Source: Planctomycetota bacterium (GTDB lineage Bacteria; Planctomycetota; GCA-002687715; DRQF01). From it: a stretch of 64,000 nt of DNA. The stretch covers positions 13,466 to 77,465 of the forward strand of contig JACKGY010000012.1 in NCBI GenBank assembly GCA_020639295.1, read 5' to 3'. This document shows positions 7,594 through 18,110 of the stretch, in pieces. Position 1 is the first letter of the stretch; every line of letters begins with the position of its first letter. The position numbers and the translations under genes are program-made. The notes below the pieces were generated by a model. The model did not search any database, was not told the origin of the DNA, and was given only the letters and a program-made list of their open reading frames with translations.

Positions 7594-9363
7594 TCATCGA
7601 GACCCGAGCTGGCGGCGGTAATGCTGCAGGCGGGGCGAATCGAAACCGGCGGCCTCGAGGGCGGCGAGCCGGGCCAGGGCCCGGTCGCGGTCGCCGGCCC
7701 GGAGGTCGAACTCGACCAGGTCGAGCTCCAGGTCCGGGAGGCGCTCCCGAGGCAAGAGGGCCTTCATCGCCTCGGTGACCTCGGCGGCGAGCCGCCAGGC
7801 CTCGGCCCGGATGGCCCATTGCCGGGCGAGCTGATGGGCCTGGAGGTCCCCGGGCAGGAGCGCGCAGGCCGCGCGCCCCTCGGCCGCGGCCTCGTCGTGC
7901 CGGCCCAGCTCGGCGAGGATCAGACCGTACTTCAGGCGCCAGATCCCCTGGTCCGGTTCCGCGGCGGTCGCCGCGGCGAACTCCCGCGCCGCGCGGGCGA
8001 GGTCGCGCCGGCCCTTGGCGAGCTCGCCCAGCTCGGCGGCGAGTCGCGGGTCGGACAGGGGCGAGATGGCACGCGCGATCTCGAAGTGCCGGATCGCCCG
8101 GTCCTCGAGCACGCGCAGGTCGCGGGCCCGGGCCTCGCGGTCGGTCATCGGCCGGCGGAGCAGGTCGTCGATCGCCAGGTTCGCCGCCTTGCCGCGGAAC
8201 CAGTGGTACTGGATCAGGCCGGCGAGGCCGCAGCCGGAGAGTCCGAGCGCGACCACCATGACCACCACCAGGCCGGCCCGGGTCGGGCCCCGTTCGCCGC
8301 GCAGCCGCAATCCGGTGATGGCGAAGGGCCCGCCGCGCAGGCTACGCCAGCCGACGCCGAGACCGAAGGCGGCGAGGATCGCGATCGCCAGGGCCAGGAG
8401 CAACGGCGTCCGGCCCATGAACGAGCTGCCCCAGGGCGCGAACGACTCGGGCAGGCCGGCGAAGGTGGCGAGCGCGAGGACGAAGACCAGGCCCATGATC
8501 AGGTCGAGCCCGAGCCCGAAGTCGCGTCGGCGCCGGCGAGCGTCGCCGGATCGCCGGGCGAGGGCCGGCGCGCCGAAGCCGAAACGCAGCGCCTCCTCGG
8601 GACAGGCGACCACGCAGTCGAGGCACTTCATGCAGCCGGAGTCGACCACCATGCCGAAGCGATGGACCTCCTCGGCGACCGCCACGTTCGAGCCGCAGGC
8701 GGCGGTGCAGAGCCCGCAGGTCTTGCAGTTCTCGTCGACCCGGATGCGCCCCGGCGCCAGGCGGTCGGCCAGGGCGAAGACGCCGCCATAGGGACAGGCG
8801 TAGCTGCAGAAGCCCTTCGAGCCGAGGAACCAGACCATCAGGAAGCCGCAGACCAGGAAGGTGGCCAGGGCGAGCCAGAAGCCGGGGAAGGTGGCCCAGA
8901 AGTCCTCCTTGATCAGCGCGTTGCTCGGCTCGGGCATGCCGAGGCCGCGGCTCGCGCGGGCGTAGACCGGCATCCCGAACATCACCAGCGCGGCGCCGAA
9001 GGGGACCAGCCAGAGGAAGCGGGAACGGAGGGGCAGCGGGCTGATGCCGAGGCGACCGAGGAGCCAGGAGCAGAGGTCCTGCAGGGCGACGAGGTGACAG
9101 GCCCAGCCGCAGAAGAAGCGGCCGACCACCAGCACGCTCAGCGTGGAGAGCGCCATGAGGATGGCCCCGGCGTTGATCAGGCCGTCGCCCAGGGCGTACA
9201 TGGTCTCGGAGGGTTCGAGCGGCGACAGACTCCGCCCGGCGAGCTGCCAATGCAGGAGGTGCAGGAAGATGACCAGGTGGACGCCCGCCAGCACCCAGGC
9301 GCGGCGCCTGCCCATCCGCACGCGCGGCGCGCCGCGCTCCTTCGATCGGGTCCCGCTGGTCAT
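7594..9363 (-). CDS. NapH/CcoG-like membrane polyferredoxin with C-terminal TPR domain
   Basis: A 589-residue membrane iron-sulfur protein. The N-terminal half has about five hydrophobic segments with paired cysteines near the membrane (C85-GWA-C89, C186-SYA-C190-P). Two 4Fe-4S ferredoxin motifs follow: C213-KT-C216-GL-C219-TAA-C223 and C244-MK-C247-LD-C250-VVA-C254-P. A basic linker and one or two more membrane segments follow. The last ~190 residues form TPR-like helices. The 4Fe-4S part resembles NapH/NosR/CcoG-type quinol or copper-assembly electron-transfer proteins, but fusion to a TPR tail is not the standard form. No oxidase or reductase is adjacent. Role: probable membrane electron transfer, partner unknown. 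Confidence 0.8.
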   Translation of the reverse strand: MTSGTRSKERGAPRVRMGRRRAWVLAGVHLVIFLHLLHWQLAGRSLSPLEPSETMYALGDGLINAGAILMALSTLSVLVVGRFFCGWACHLVALQDLCSWLLGRLGISPLPLRSRFLWLVPFGAALVMFGMPVYARASRGLGMPEPSNALIKEDFWATFPGFWLALATFLVCGFLMVWFLGSKGFCSYACPYGGVFALADRLAPGRIRVDENCKTCGLCTAACGSNVAVAEEVHRFGMVVDSGCMKCLDCVVACPEEALRFGFGAPALARRSGDARRRRRDFGLGLDLIMGLVFVLALATFAGLPESFAPWGSSFMGRTPLLLALAIAILAAFGLGVGWRSLRGGPFAITGLRLRGERGPTRAGLVVVMVVALGLSGCGLAGLIQYHWFRGKAANLAIDDLLRRPMTDREARARDLRVLEDRAIRHFEIARAISPLSDPRLAAELGELAKGRRDLARAAREFAAATAAEPDQGIWRLKYGLILAELGRHDEAAAEGRAACALLPGDLQAHQLARQWAIRAEAWRLAAEVTEAMKALLPRERLPDLELDLVEFDLRAGDRDRALARLAALEAAGFDSPRLQHYRRQLGSR

Positions 9364-9370
9364 CGTCGGG

Positions 9371-9379
9371 AGTCTATCA
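9371..9379 (-). promoter_or_regulatory. Extended -10 candidate TGATAGACT for the polyferredoxin gene
   Basis: The minus strand reads TGATAGACT-CCCGACG-ATG. This is identical in its core to the element before the sulfatase-like gene and has the same 7-base distance to the start codon. It predicts a leaderless or nearly leaderless transcript. Confidence 0.45.
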
Positions 9380-9427
9380 GGGCGACGGCGGTCCTTCCCT
9401 CGGCCCGGCGGGAAGATCCGGAAAGAC

Positions 9428-9460
9428 GACGGGCCCCGGGGCAGCTCCCCGGGGCCCGTC
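9428..9460 (-). terminator. Strong hairpin after the secreted-protein gene
   Basis: A perfect 14-bp GC-rich stem (arms 9428-9441 and 9447-9460, five-base loop) lies 23 bases downstream of the stop of the gene ending at 9484. The T-tract is poor, but position and stability fit a transcription terminator or 3'-end barrier. Confidence 0.65.
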
Positions 9461-9483
9461 GCGGTGCCCGATGGCGTCGCCGA

Positions 9484-12027
9484 TCAGAGCCCGGAGTCGA
9501 CCCTGAAGTTCACGGCATTGGTGATGCCGTAGTTCAGGGGCGCGCTGGGATCGATCACGATCCCCTGCAGGGTGACGTCGACGTCGAAGAAGATGCCGCC
9601 CGGAAGCGACTCGGCCCAGGGCGTGCCGTAGGAGCCGACGATGCCGGGCAGACCCGAGAAGCCCGAGCAGTCGGTGAACAGGAACAGCGCCGGGTTGCCC
9701 GGGTCGATGTCGGCCGGCGGGAACAGCAGGGTGCCGATGCCGGCCGGCAGCGGGAAGGCGAAGCTCGGCGGCGGGGTCTCCACCACGCCCCAGATGATGA
9801 ACACCGAGGAGAAGGGATTGGTCGAGGGCTGCGCCATCGCGAAGCTGACCGGATCGCCGTAGCCGACCGCCACGCGGCGGAGCGGTCCGCCGTTCGTGCC
9901 GTTGATCATCAGGACCTGCTCGGCGGGACCGCCCAGGGCCGCGCCGACGGTGCCGGCGGCGAAGGCCTCGGTCATCAGCGGGCAGGAACGGACCTTGACC
10001 GCGTCGAGACCGGCCTCGACCACCGAGCCCTGACCGAAGTCCGAGACCCGCAGGCGGAACTGGACGGTCTGGTTGGGCAGGACGTGGTCGGCGACGTGGA
10101 TGACGCGCTCCTCCCAGCCGGTGAGGTTGGTCGAGATGGTCTCCACCAGCACCCAGGGACCACCGTTCGAGACCTCGATCTGCATCGAGTCGTCGCGCAC
10201 CGAGGTCGTGATCTTGTTCTGGTACCAGAGCGCGAAGACGATCTCGGCCTGGTCGAGGCCCCAGACGTCGTAGATCGGCGAGGTGAGGATCGTCTCGCCG
10301 CCGTCGACGTCGGAGTTGCTGGTGGTCGGGTCGTTGTCGGTGAGCCAGCACTGGCCGCTGCCGTCGTAGTCGGCGGCGGGATCACCGCGGTTGAAGTTCA
10401 CCGGGATGCCGCGATCCCACTGGCCGTCCAGGGCGGTGCCCGAGACGGTGAAGCCCTGATCGGTCTCGCAGTCGTCGGCGACCAGGACGATGTGGTTCTC
10501 GGTCACCGAGCTGCCGAAGAAGGTGAAGGGCGCGCCGGCCGGCAGTCCGATCGGCAGGGTGGCGCCGAGCGGCGTGATCTCGACGTACCAGTCGATCAGA
10601 TCCCCGCAGGCGAGCCGCGGCAGGGTGGCGAGGAAATCGCCGCCGCCGAGGTCCATCAGCGCGCTGGTGATCCAGCTGCCGCCGTTGACGCGGTAGTGCA
10701 GCTCGGCGGTGCTGGGATCCGGCGCGCCGGCGACGTTGGTGGCGCGCACCAGGACGTCGGTCAGCATGCCGTCCGCGACCTCGGTGACCGCGCCGTTCGG
10801 CAGGCCGAGGGTGAAGGCCGGAGGCCCCATGTCGATGAGGATCGTGGTCGGGGTGCCCGGCTTGAACAGGTGCAGCGTGCCGGCGCCGGGAGCGACGTCG
10901 GAGGTGAAGCGGAAGTTGCTGATCGAGGCCCAACGGAGGGCGTTCGCATTGGGGTCGGTGGCGTAGGGCGTGGTCGCCCAGCTCACCACGCCACCGCTGA
11001 TCGACGGCGTCCAGTCGACGTTGGCATAGGGCTCGCCCGAGTGCCAGTCGGCATCGTGGTAGCCCTGGTTGGTGATCACCGCGGCCGGGGAGGTGGGCAC
11101 CTCGAACTTCCAGGCCGAGCGGTCGGAGTTCAGGTTCTGGATGGCGTACTCGTAGGTGAAGGTGCCGTTGCCGTTGTCGGTCGTCTTGAGACCGACCCAG
11201 AAGCGGCCGTCACCCGGCACGTCGAAGGACTTGAGCTCGACGCTGGAGTCGGCGGCCTTCCAGGCGAAGATCGCCGGCTCCATGTTGTTGGTCAGGGCTC
11301 CGGGCGCGAAGGCGACGTCGTAGTCGGCGCCGCCGTTGCTGGTGGTGAACACGACCTCCTTCCAGGAGGCGTTGTTCTGCTTGTTGCCGGCCGCGGCGTC
11401 GTCCTGGGCGACGTACTGGCCCTCGACGAAGTAGCGGGCGCCGGGGAAGCTGGCCGCATCGAGATCCGAGACGTGGACCTGGAGCCGCTTGTAGATCGAG
11501 TTGCCGGTGACGCCATCGGCGGTGGGCGGGTAGCTGAAGACGCCGCTGGCGGCGTCGACCTCGAAGCGCGGGCCGAGGTTGCCCTGCGAACCGTTGAGCG
11601 ACGAGACGTAGGGGTCGGAGCAACCCACGCCGAGCTTGGTGCCGGTGCCGGGGTTGATGCAGGTGTCGCAGTAGTTCTGCGCCAGGGCGGTGAAGCCGTG
11701 CTTCAACCAGGCGCGGCCGATCATCTCGAAGCGACCGTTCCAGAGCCGGTAGCACTGCTGGGCGATCACCGGATGCCGGTTGTCGCCGGAGATCCAGTCG
11801 CAGGGGGTGTCACCGATGTTGCAGGATCGGGTGCCGACGGCGATGGCGTCGATCCCGCCGATGGCGGTGTAGTTCGAGAGATCCATCAGCTCACCGACCA
11901 CGAAGTCGGGACCGCTGGTGGTGCCGCCGAGCATCACCTTGGTCGATCCGGAGGGCGGCGTCTGGGCCAAGGCGGGTAGAAACAGCAGACAGACGATGAC
12001 GGGCATCGCGAGGAGACGATGGGACAT
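9484..12027 (-). CDS. Large secreted protein of unknown function
   Basis: An 847-residue exported protein with a clear signal peptide (MSHRLLAMPVIVCLLFLPALAQ, cleavage after about residue 22). The mature N-terminal half has several cysteine pairs (CNIGDTPC, CDTCIN) and resembles a large beta-rich extracellular domain. The middle has fibronectin- or jelly-roll-like stretches (residues ~430-640). The C-terminal ~140 residues form a separate Gly/Pro/Asn-rich module ending FRVDSGL, similar in style to tails of other secreted proteins in the window. A GGAG Shine-Dalgarno precedes the ATG. It ends before a strong hairpin and is probably monocistronic. The fold and ligand are not recognisable by eye. 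Confidence 0.75.
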   Translation of the reverse strand: MSHRLLAMPVIVCLLFLPALAQTPPSGSTKVMLGGTTSGPDFVVGELMDLSNYTAIGGIDAIAVGTRSCNIGDTPCDWISGDNRHPVIAQQCYRLWNGRFEMIGRAWLKHGFTALAQNYCDTCINPGTGTKLGVGCSDPYVSSLNGSQGNLGPRFEVDAASGVFSYPPTADGVTGNSIYKRLQVHVSDLDAASFPGARYFVEGQYVAQDDAAAGNKQNNASWKEVVFTTSNGGADYDVAFAPGALTNNMEPAIFAWKAADSSVELKSFDVPGDGRFWVGLKTTDNGNGTFTYEYAIQNLNSDRSAWKFEVPTSPAAVITNQGYHDADWHSGEPYANVDWTPSISGGVVSWATTPYATDPNANALRWASISNFRFTSDVAPGAGTLHLFKPGTPTTILIDMGPPAFTLGLPNGAVTEVADGMLTDVLVRATNVAGAPDPSTAELHYRVNGGSWITSALMDLGGGDFLATLPRLACGDLIDWYVEITPLGATLPIGLPAGAPFTFFGSSVTENHIVLVADDCETDQGFTVSGTALDGQWDRGIPVNFNRGDPAADYDGSGQCWLTDNDPTTSNSDVDGGETILTSPIYDVWGLDQAEIVFALWYQNKITTSVRDDSMQIEVSNGGPWVLVETISTNLTGWEERVIHVADHVLPNQTVQFRLRVSDFGQGSVVEAGLDAVKVRSCPLMTEAFAAGTVGAALGGPAEQVLMINGTNGGPLRRVAVGYGDPVSFAMAQPSTNPFSSVFIIWGVVETPPPSFAFPLPAGIGTLLFPPADIDPGNPALFLFTDCSGFSGLPGIVGSYGTPWAESLPGGIFFDVDVTLQGIVIDPSAPLNYGITNAVNFRVDSGL

Positions 12028-12147
12028 GAAAGAGCTCCGACTCGGGTTCCTGGGGCACTAGGAATGCCGGGTGAGCCGCCCTTCTACCGGACGATCGGCA
12101 AGAATGCCACGAAAACCAGGAGAAGTCTGGTTCCGGGGCCAACCGCC

Positions 12148-13143
12148 TCAGGGGGCGACGGAGCCCTCGAAGGGCACCTTCAGCACCCTCTGACCCGGTT
12201 CGTCCAGGCGGATCTCGATCGCGCCCGCCAGGGCCTGGTCACCCTCCCGAGGCCGGATCTCGACCGCCAGCGCGTAGCGTCGACCCTCGTCCAGGGTGAC
12301 GAGCTTCAGGCTCACCCGCGGATCGGCGCAGTAGAAGGAGCCGACGGTGAGTCCGCCGCCCAGGGTCTTCTCGAACTCGATCCGCCCGGTCCAGGTCTTG
12401 CCCAGGGCGAGGCCCTCGAGGTCGAGGCGCTCGGGTCGGCAGACCACGGAGCTGACGATCTCGGCGACGACCCGGAAGCCGCGGTAGGGCAAGGGGGCGA
12501 AGTCGGTGCCGAAGCGGACCATGCCCTCGAAGCTGCCGTTCTCGAGCCGGCCACCCAGGCGCAGCTCGAACTCCCAGAAGGGCCGACCCGCCTCGTCCTC
12601 GCATTCCTTCCGGCTGACCTGGAGAGAGCCGGTCGGATGGACCAGGGCCTCGACCTTCTTCAGTTCGTGACCGGGTTTCACCCGGAGACGGATGGTCCTG
12701 GTGACGCTGTCACCGTTCCGGACCTTGCCGAAGTCGATGGTGTAACCCTCGACGTCGACCCACCAGATCGGCTCGATGTGCCCGGTGATCGCGATCCGGA
12801 GCTGGGGTCGCGCGGGGTCGTCGGAGTCGATGATCACGAACTTCTTGATCTCGCCCTCGCCGCGGGCGGCGATCAACCGGAGCGTCAACCGGGCCTCGCC
12901 GCCGGGCGGCAGCGCCATGACGTCGAGGCTGGCCTCGATGCAGCCGCAGGTCGCCCGCAGACCCCGGATGTTGATCGGCCGGCGGCTCGGGTTGCGCAGG
13001 ACGATCTCGTGGTCGCGCCGGACGTCCTGGTCGACCCGACCGAAGTCCCAGCTCTCCGGCCCGACGAGCGAAGGCTTCTGCGCGGCGACCAGGGGCCCGA
13101 GCAGGAGGACGACCAGCGGAACGACGCGGAGGCTTGGTCTCAT
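12148..13143 (-). CDS. Secreted DUF1573-domain protein
   Basis: A 331-residue exported protein with a signal peptide (hydrophobic residues 5-21, ending VAAQ). The DUF1573 module lies at about residues 25-125 and has its characteristic core: WDFGRVDQ, H-E-I-V-L-R-N and ATCGCIEASL, then GEARLTLRL. Two further Ig-like/HYDIN-type beta-sandwich stretches follow, as expected for this family, which is common in Bacteroidota and Planctomycetota envelopes. GGGAGC upstream serves as Shine-Dalgarno. It is separated from the neighbouring secreted protein by 120 bases. Function is unknown; probably a periplasmic or surface adaptor. Confidence 0.85.
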   Translation of the reverse strand: MRPSLRVVPLVVLLLGPLVAAQKPSLVGPESWDFGRVDQDVRRDHEIVLRNPSRRPINIRGLRATCGCIEASLDVMALPPGGEARLTLRLIAARGEGEIKKFVIIDSDDPARPQLRIAITGHIEPIWWVDVEGYTIDFGKVRNGDSVTRTIRLRVKPGHELKKVEALVHPTGSLQVSRKECEDEAGRPFWEFELRLGGRLENGSFEGMVRFGTDFAPLPYRGFRVVAEIVSSVVCRPERLDLEGLALGKTWTGRIEFEKTLGGGLTVGSFYCADPRVSLKLVTLDEGRRYALAVEIRPREGDQALAGAIEIRLDEPGQRVLKVPFEGSVAP

Positions 13144-13221
13144 CGGTGCTCCCGGGACGGGTCGGCGACGCTCATCGTCCGGAGGCCCCCTCCCCCACGG
13201 GCGACGGCGGCGCGGACGCCT

Positions 13222-14082
13222 TCAGAGAATAGGAGCATCGATCGGATCGGGCCAGGAGCTTTCGGTTGGTGGCCGCAAGGCGATGAGCGGTCCGAGCCGC
13301 GGATCGAAGCGCGGCCGGGTCGGGATGAGCGACATCCCCGCCTCCTCGATGCGTCGGCGAAGCGCGTGGCGAAGGATCTCGGAGTTGGCGATCAGGCCGC
13401 CGTGGATCACCAGGGGAGCGGCCTCGAGGTCGGCGCCGCGCAGGAGTTCGTCGAGCAGGCCCGCCAGCTCGCGCGCGGCCTCCTCCAGCAGGCCACGGGC
13501 GTTCCAGTCGCCGGCGCGGGCCCGACGGTCCACCTCCGGGCAGCGCTCGACCGGACCGAGACTCGCGAGTTCCGGAAAGCGGGTCGCGGCGCGCCGGGCG
13601 AGCCAGTCGCCGCCGCCCGGGTCGCCCCCCATCGGCAGGGTGCCACCGACCCGATGGAGCTGACCCGCGCGATCACGGGCCACGGCGATGCTGCCGGTGC
13701 CGACGATCAGGATCACCACCTCCCCCTCCGGCCGCGCCGCCGCCAGAAGGGCCTCGGCGTCGCTCATCAGGGCGACGCGGTTGCCGAGCTGTGCCCGCAG
13801 GCCGACGTGAACCGCCAGGCGGGTGACGGCCTCGCCGACCCCGGCAAGGCCGCAGGCCACGCGATCGATCCGGTCGAACTCGGGCCGGCCGGGCCGCCGG
13901 CAGGGCGCCGCGAGATCGCGGACGATGCGTGCCACCTCGGCCACCGTCCGCTCCGGACCGACCGTGTTGGGATTGACCCCGATCGGACGGGCCAGCGACT
14001 CGACCACCTCGCCCCCCATGACCAGGAAGGCCCGCAACCGCGAGCCGCCGCCGTCGACGGCGATGTCGTGACCGCGAGCCAT
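13222..14082 (-). CDS. BadF/BadG/BcrA/BcrD-family ATPase (GlcNAc-kinase-like)
   Basis: A 286-residue ASKHA-fold ATPase. The phosphate-1 motif is AVDGGGSRLRA (D10-GGG), phosphate-2 is IVGTGSIAVARD, and GGDPGGGDWLARRA matches the loop typical of N-acetylglucosamine kinase-like members. The adenosine motif is IHGGLIANSEIL. The family covers sugar kinases and the ATP-binding activator subunits of benzoyl-CoA and 2-hydroxyacyl-CoA enzymes; activators normally carry a bridging [4Fe-4S] cysteine pair that I do not see here. The start ATG overlaps the boxR stop by one base (TGATG), indicating translational coupling to boxR. The location suggests a link to benzoyl-CoA metabolism, but an ordinary sugar kinase cannot be excluded. 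Confidence 0.75.
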   Translation of the reverse strand: MARGHDIAVDGGGSRLRAFLVMGGEVVESLARPIGVNPNTVGPERTVAEVARIVRDLAAPCRRPGRPEFDRIDRVACGLAGVGEAVTRLAVHVGLRAQLGNRVALMSDAEALLAAARPEGEVVILIVGTGSIAVARDRAGQLHRVGGTLPMGGDPGGGDWLARRAATRFPELASLGPVERCPEVDRRARAGDWNARGLLEEAARELAGLLDELLRGADLEAAPLVIHGGLIANSEILRHALRRRIEEAGMSLIPTRPRFDPRLGPLIALRPPTESSWPDPIDAPIL

Positions 14083-14819
14083 CAGCCCAACGCCGCCAGG
14101 ATGGCCGCGACCGCCCGCTCGGGGTCGTTGCTGGAGGTGTCGACCACCAGATGCGCGCGGGCATAGAGTGCCTCGCGCTCGCGCAGGAGCTGGGCCAGCT
14201 CTTCCTTGGCCCGGGGATGGGCGCTCATCGGCCGGAGGTCGCCCTGGGCGATGACCCGGTTCCAGTGGTCCTGGGCGCTGGCCCTGAGCCAGACCACGAA
14301 GGCGCTCTCGAGCAGGCGCTCGAAGCTGGCGGCCTGGGTCACCAGGGAGCCCCCGGTCGCCAGCACCGAGTCGCCGGCGCGCTCGAGGTAATCCTCGAGG
14401 GCTTCGCGTTCGAGCCGGTGATAGAGGGTCTCGCCGTGCAGGGAGAAGATCTGCGCCAGGGCGAGCCCGGAACGGTCGACGATGAGGCGGTCCAGCTCGA
14501 AGAAGGGCCGCTCCAAGCCCAGGGCCAGGCGCCGACCGATGGTGGACTTGCCGGCGCCGCGGAGGCCGATCAGGGCCACCCGCCGGCCCTCGCTGCCGGC
14601 CAGCGGCAGGTCGCAGAGCCGCCCGAGGGGCATGCGCAGGGCCCGGGCGATGCCGGCCAGCTTGACGATCGAGGGGTTGGCGCGGCCGGCCTCCGCCTCG
14701 GTGAGGAAGCGGCGGGAGAGACGAGCGCGACTGGCCAGATCGGAGAGGCTCATTCCCTGCCGTTCGCGCTCCCGGCGGATGCGTCGCCCCAGCTCCATCT
14801 GTAGCCAATCGCGGGTCAT
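14082..14819 (-). CDS. boxR: BoxR/BzdR-type benzoyl-CoA-responsive repressor
   Basis: A 245-residue regulator with the diagnostic BoxR/BzdR architecture. An XRE-type helix-turn-helix covers residues 8-70 (MSLSDLASRARLSRRFL), and a shikimate-kinase-like P-loop domain follows from about residue 78 (Walker A G85-LRGAGKST). In Azoarcus the kinase-like domain binds benzoyl-CoA and relieves repression of the box/bzd genes. Here it is divergent from boxC-boxB and shares a 125-base control region with them. A -10 (TATAGT) ends six bases before the ATG and no Shine-Dalgarno is present, so the transcript is predicted leaderless. The downstream ATPase is translationally coupled. Confidence 0.92.
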   Translation of the reverse strand: MTRDWLQMELGRRIRRERERQGMSLSDLASRARLSRRFLTEAEAGRANPSIVKLAGIARALRMPLGRLCDLPLAGSEGRRVALIGLRGAGKSTIGRRLALGLERPFFELDRLIVDRSGLALAQIFSLHGETLYHRLEREALEDYLERAGDSVLATGGSLVTQAASFERLLESAFVVWLRASAQDHWNRVIAQGDLRPMSAHPRAKEELAQLLREREALYARAHLVVDTSSNDPERAVAAILAALG

Positions 14820-14825
14820 GCGAGC

Positions 14826-14853
14826 ACTATACTGCTCACCTTGGCTTGATCAA
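14826..14853 (-). promoter_or_regulatory. Predicted boxR promoter (leaderless)
   Basis: On the minus strand, TTGATC (14853-14848), a 16-base spacer and TATAGT (14831-14826) form a sigma70-like promoter. Only six bases, GCTCGC, separate the -10 from the boxR ATG, so transcription should begin at the start codon. The -35 lies inside the CTTGATCAAG palindrome shared with the opposite promoter. Confidence 0.5.
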
Positions 14854-14854
14854 G
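14845..14854. promoter_or_regulatory. Palindrome CTTGATCAAG overlapping both divergent -35 boxes
   Basis: A perfect 10-bp palindrome at 14845-14854. Its two halves supply TTGATC for boxC (plus strand) and TTGATC for boxR (minus strand). Its position makes it a candidate operator for a dimeric regulator such as BoxR. The TGCA element described for BzdR/BoxR in Azoarcus occurs here only once nearby (14864-14867), so the operator may differ. Confidence 0.4.
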
Positions 14855-14874
14855 GCGATTGTGTGCACTATGAT
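14846..14874 (+). promoter_or_regulatory. Predicted boxC-boxB promoter
   Basis: TTGATC (14846-14851), a 17-base spacer and TATGAT (14869-14874) make a good sigma70-like promoter. Transcription would start near 14881, leaving a leader of about 60 bases that ends in AAGGAG. Confidence 0.55.
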
Positions 14875-14944
14875 TCTCGACTCCGGCCGCGGAAGGGCGG
14901 ACGGAGCCGACCCCGAACAAGCGAAGCCCACAAGGAGCAGGACC

Positions 14945-16585
<1,641 letters not shown>

Positions 16586-16588
16586 TCC

Positions 16589-18001
<1,413 letters not shown>

Positions 18002-18026
18002 GCCGGTCCGATCGACCGGGTGCATG

Positions 18027-18060
18027 AAGGGGGTCCCGTCTCGCGACGGGGCCCCTTTCC
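18027..18060 (+). terminator. Terminator after boxB
   Basis: Stem AAGGGG...CCCGTC pairs with GACGGG...CCCCTT around a TCGC loop, with a one- or two-base internal bulge, and is followed by TCCTTT. It lies 25 bases after the boxB stop and 50 bases before the convergent hipA end, so it may serve mainly the box operon. Confidence 0.75.
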
Positions 18061-18110
18061 TTTGCCGACCTCGGAGACTCCGACGCGGGCGTCGCGGGCC
18101 ACACGGGTGC

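Noticed and set aside
7594..9363. Polyferredoxin as the missing BoxA reductase
   Set aside because: BoxA is a soluble FAD/NADPH reductase with ferredoxin motifs. This protein is a multi-pass membrane protein without a flavin reductase domain and lies 5 kb from box genes in another transcription unit.
6994..11979. A 1661-codon open frame on the plus strand
   Set aside because: It is a shadow of three real minus-strand genes (sulfatase-like, polyferredoxin, secreted protein). GC-rich third positions keep the opposite frame open; the translation is low-complexity Ala/Gly/Arg/Glu with no domain.
14083..14808. N-terminally extended BadF-type ATPase of 528 residues
   Set aside because: The extra 242 residues are an out-of-frame reading of boxR. 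The true start overlaps the boxR stop.
14846..14944. Earlier ATG for boxC at 14846
   Set aside because: It lies inside the predicted promoter (-35 region), whereas GTG 14945 has AAGGAG seven bases upstream and matches the conserved BoxC N-terminus.
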